Shown here one piece after another: positions 62,171 through 64,000 of a DNA stretch of 64,000 bases. A program made the translations under genes and the position numbers. The stretch covers positions 6,820 through 70,819 of the forward strand of contig JANNYF010000158.1 of the NCBI GenBank assembly GCA_031409955.1, given 5' to 3'. The notes beneath the pieces were generated by a model. It worked only from the letters and a program-made list of their open reading frames with translations. It did not search any database and was not told where the DNA came from. The stretch comes from JAFDVL01 sp031409955. Its GTDB lineage: Bacteria; Acidobacteriota; Blastocatellia; RBC074. Position 1 is the stretch's first letter, and the number at the start of each line of letters is the position of its first letter.

Positions 62171-62340
62171 TTGAAAATTTCCTCTACACTTGCCGACGGA
62201 TAGCCAAAAGTAAAAAGACAATCAGATCCACGTTTCATTTTTGAATCCTATCTTGTCATAGACGTGGCAGGCGAAGAGCAGGGGCTGAACCCCTATCTGA
62301 CCTTTGCCAGTCTCAGCATATTTGCGGAAGGAGTAAGACG

Positions 62341-64000
62341 ATGAACCCTGTCGCGCACGAACACAATAGTTCTGCCGTCCCACTCATCATTGGCGTCACC
62401 GGCCATCGAGACCTGCGGGCGGAGGATATTGCTCCGCTCAAAGAACAGGTGCAGCAGGTCTTCGCCGAACTTCGGACAAAATATCCTGCGACTCCGTTGT
62501 GGGTACTCTCTCCGCTGGCGGAAGGCGCAGACCGTCTGGTGGCGGAAGTTGCCCTGGAACAAGGCGCGCAATTGGTTGTCCCGCTGCCCTTGCCGCGCGC
62601 AGAATACGAGCAGGATTTCAACGAATCCAGAGACGAATTCAAGCAACTGCTGGGGCGGGCAACGAAATGCTTTGTACTGCCATTGATGCCGGGCAATACG
62701 CCGGAAAACATCCGGCAAAACGGGCCACACCGTGATGCACAATACGCGCAAGTCGGAGCGTACATCGTGCGCCACAGCCAGGTTCTGCTCGCGTTATGGG
62801 ATGGCGACAAAGCCGAATTGGAAGGCGGCACGGCACAGATCGTCAGGTTCAGGCTGGCAGGTATCCCGGAGCCATACGCGCCGCCACCGAATCTCCTGGA
62901 CGTGATTGACACGGGGCCGGTCTATCACATCCTGACGCCGCGCGTGAAGAATCCACATCCGGCGGGCGAAGCCTTCTCGCTCGACATTAAGTTCCCCCCC
63001 AATGGTGGAGACGGTGAAGACGCCCAGTTACAGCCGCGCTCATACAACCAAATTTTGGAGCGCATGAATATTTTCAATCGTGACGCGAACCGTCTCATTC
63101 CCAAGCTTGAAGAGAGCATCAACCAGAACAAGGGTTACGTCATCCCCGCCACGAAAGCGGTTGATTTATCGCACACCGCGCGCACCATTCTTGCGCAGTA
63201 TGCTTTGGCCGACACGCTCGCGCTCTATTTTCAAGGCAGGCGGCGGCGCACCCTGATCTGGCTCTTCGTCATTGCCGTGTTGGCGGTAGTGAGCTTTGAA
63301 GTCTATGCGCATTTGCTGGGCAGCCCCTGGATACTGTTGCTCTATCTGCTGACGCTCGGCGCAGCCTACTTTCTTTACCGTCTGGCCACCCGCGAAGATT
63401 ATCAGAACAAGCATCTGGACTACCGCGCGCTGGCGGAAGGGTTGCGCGTCCAACTCTTCTGGCATCTCGCCGGGCTGCCGGATGAAGTGGCCGAACATTA
63501 CCTGCGCCAGCACCGCAGCGAACTGGAATGGATTCGGAATGCGATTCGTGCCTGGAACGTGCCGACTGTCGAGTCGTGCGCTGAGGGCAATCCGGCGAGC
63601 GCAACCCCAACGATGCAAACTCCCGCGCAGCCGCTCAAAGACCTGGTGCTCAAACACTGGGTTGAAGATCAACAGAAATTCTTCAGTAACGCGACAGACC
63701 GTGATCGCAAAAAACTGAACCGTCACGAACACATCGTAGACAGGCTCTTTTCCTTCGGGCTGCTGCTCGCGCTGTCAGTCGTCGTCCTGGATTTTACGCT
63801 GCACCACTCCGAAGCCTATTCACGCTGGCATCATTGGCTAATCGTTATTATGGGAACCGCCCCAGCCATAGCCGCCGCGATGGGAGGCTACGCCGAGAAG
63901 ATGGCCTTCTCTGCCCAAGCTCGGCGGTATCAATGGATGAACACTTTGTTCACACGAGCCAGCACGCAACTGCAAGCTCTCTTGAATAAGAATGCGTTGA
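62341..64000 (+). CDS. SLOG and transmembrane (SLATT-like) protein, cut by window end
   Basis: An open frame of 553 codons with no stop before the window edge. GGAAGGAG precedes the ATG. N-terminal SLOG-like Rossmann domain (about 14-175): VTGHRD at 19-24, SPLAEGADRLVAEVALEQGA near 57-76, and VLLALWDGDK...GGTAQIVRF near 148-170. Then paired membrane segments at about 304-320 and 329-347, a DYRALAEGLRVQLFWHLAGL motif (360-379), and a second pair near 471-486 and 499-515. SLOG proteins with such SLATT-like parts are proposed effectors in nucleotide-activated defence. No companion synthase is seen on this side; the rest lies outside the window. Confidence 0.72.
   Translation, partial: MNPVAHEHNSSAVPLIIGVTGHRDLRAEDIAPLKEQVQQVFAELRTKYPATPLWVLSPLAEGADRLVAEVALEQGAQLVVPLPLPRAEYEQDFNESRDEFKQLLGRATKCFVLPLMPGNTPENIRQNGPHRDAQYAQVGAYIVRHSQVLLALWDGDKAELEGGTAQIVRFRLAGIPEPYAPPPNLLDVIDTGPVYHILTPRVKNPHPAGEAFSLDIKFPPNGGDGEDAQLQPRSYNQILERMNIFNRDANRLIPKLEESINQNKGYVIPATKAVDLSHTARTILAQYALADTLALYFQGRRRRTLIWLFVIAVLAVVSFEVYAHLLGSPWILLLYLLTLGAAYFLYRLATREDYQNKHLDYRALAEGLRVQLFWHLAGLPDEVAEHYLRQHRSELEWIRNAIRAWNVPTVESCAEGNPASATPTMQTPAQPLKDLVLKHWVEDQQKFFSNATDRDRKKLNRHEHIVDRLFSFGLLLALSVVVLDFTLHHSEAYSRWHHWLIVIMGTAPAIAAAMGGYAEKMAFSAQARRYQWMNTLFTRASTQLQALLNKNAL

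Overview
The window looks like a stretch of an Acidobacteriota chromosome, most likely Blastocatellia-like. This is an inference from gene content: a large Ser/Thr kinase with TolB-like and TPR parts, an Oar-like TonB-dependent receptor, a PQQ/cytochrome c dehydrogenase, a tannase-family esterase, a VIT-VWA protein and many toxin-antitoxin pairs. No rRNA or tRNA gene and no CRISPR array was seen. Most genes lie on the minus strand in short, tightly packed operons.

Layout. 0-3 kb: a KilA-N protein with a coupled small gene and a PIN toxin/antitoxin pair, punctuated by a 42-bp direct repeat. 3-13 kb: assorted metabolic and surface genes, plus a REP-associated tyrosine transposase (RAYT) surrounded by a dense field of its presumed REP hairpins (17 copies in the window, three of them inside coding sequences). 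13-29 kb: housekeeping genes (ABC-F ATPase, parvulin lipoprotein, RidA, Rel, a TonB/ExbB/ExbD/ExbD set, SecDF-YajC, Tgt) and a BrnT/BrnA pair. 29-36 kb: two PH-domain membrane proteins, Der, a large outer-membrane receptor and a RelE-type pair. 36-52 kb: a carbohydrate region (PQQ dehydrogenase, tannase family, xylulokinase, radical SAM, FAH-family enzyme, sugar ABC importer with three tiny membrane proteins between its main parts, zinc alcohol dehydrogenase, NAD-dependent epimerase) that also holds a DUF4258/YgiT-type pair. 52-59 kb: a restriction-type defence island in one overlapping operon: PLD-like nuclease, C5 cytosine methylase, a coiled-coil protein, HNH nuclease, histidine-kinase-like GHKL ATPase, receiver-domain protein, DUF6998-like nuclease, Vsr, and a DUF3800 remnant. 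59-62 kb: a LolA-like lipoprotein with an RND/MMPL exporter. 62.3 kb to the edge: a SLOG-plus-transmembrane protein cut by the window end.

The most unusual signals are three. First, the defence island couples a methylase and nucleases to a two-component-like pair, but is visibly decaying: a single-base frameshift lies in the receiver gene, the kinase has lost its N-terminus, and the methylase lacks its C-terminal motif X. Second, the REP/RAYT system has inserted hairpins in frame into tgt, a kinase gene and its own transposase gene. Third, many intergenic spaces are filled by long hairpins, each built from its own repeated short word. Start codons were moved inward from the longest frame wherever a ribosome binding site, signal peptide or ATGA overlap argued for it; each choice is stated.
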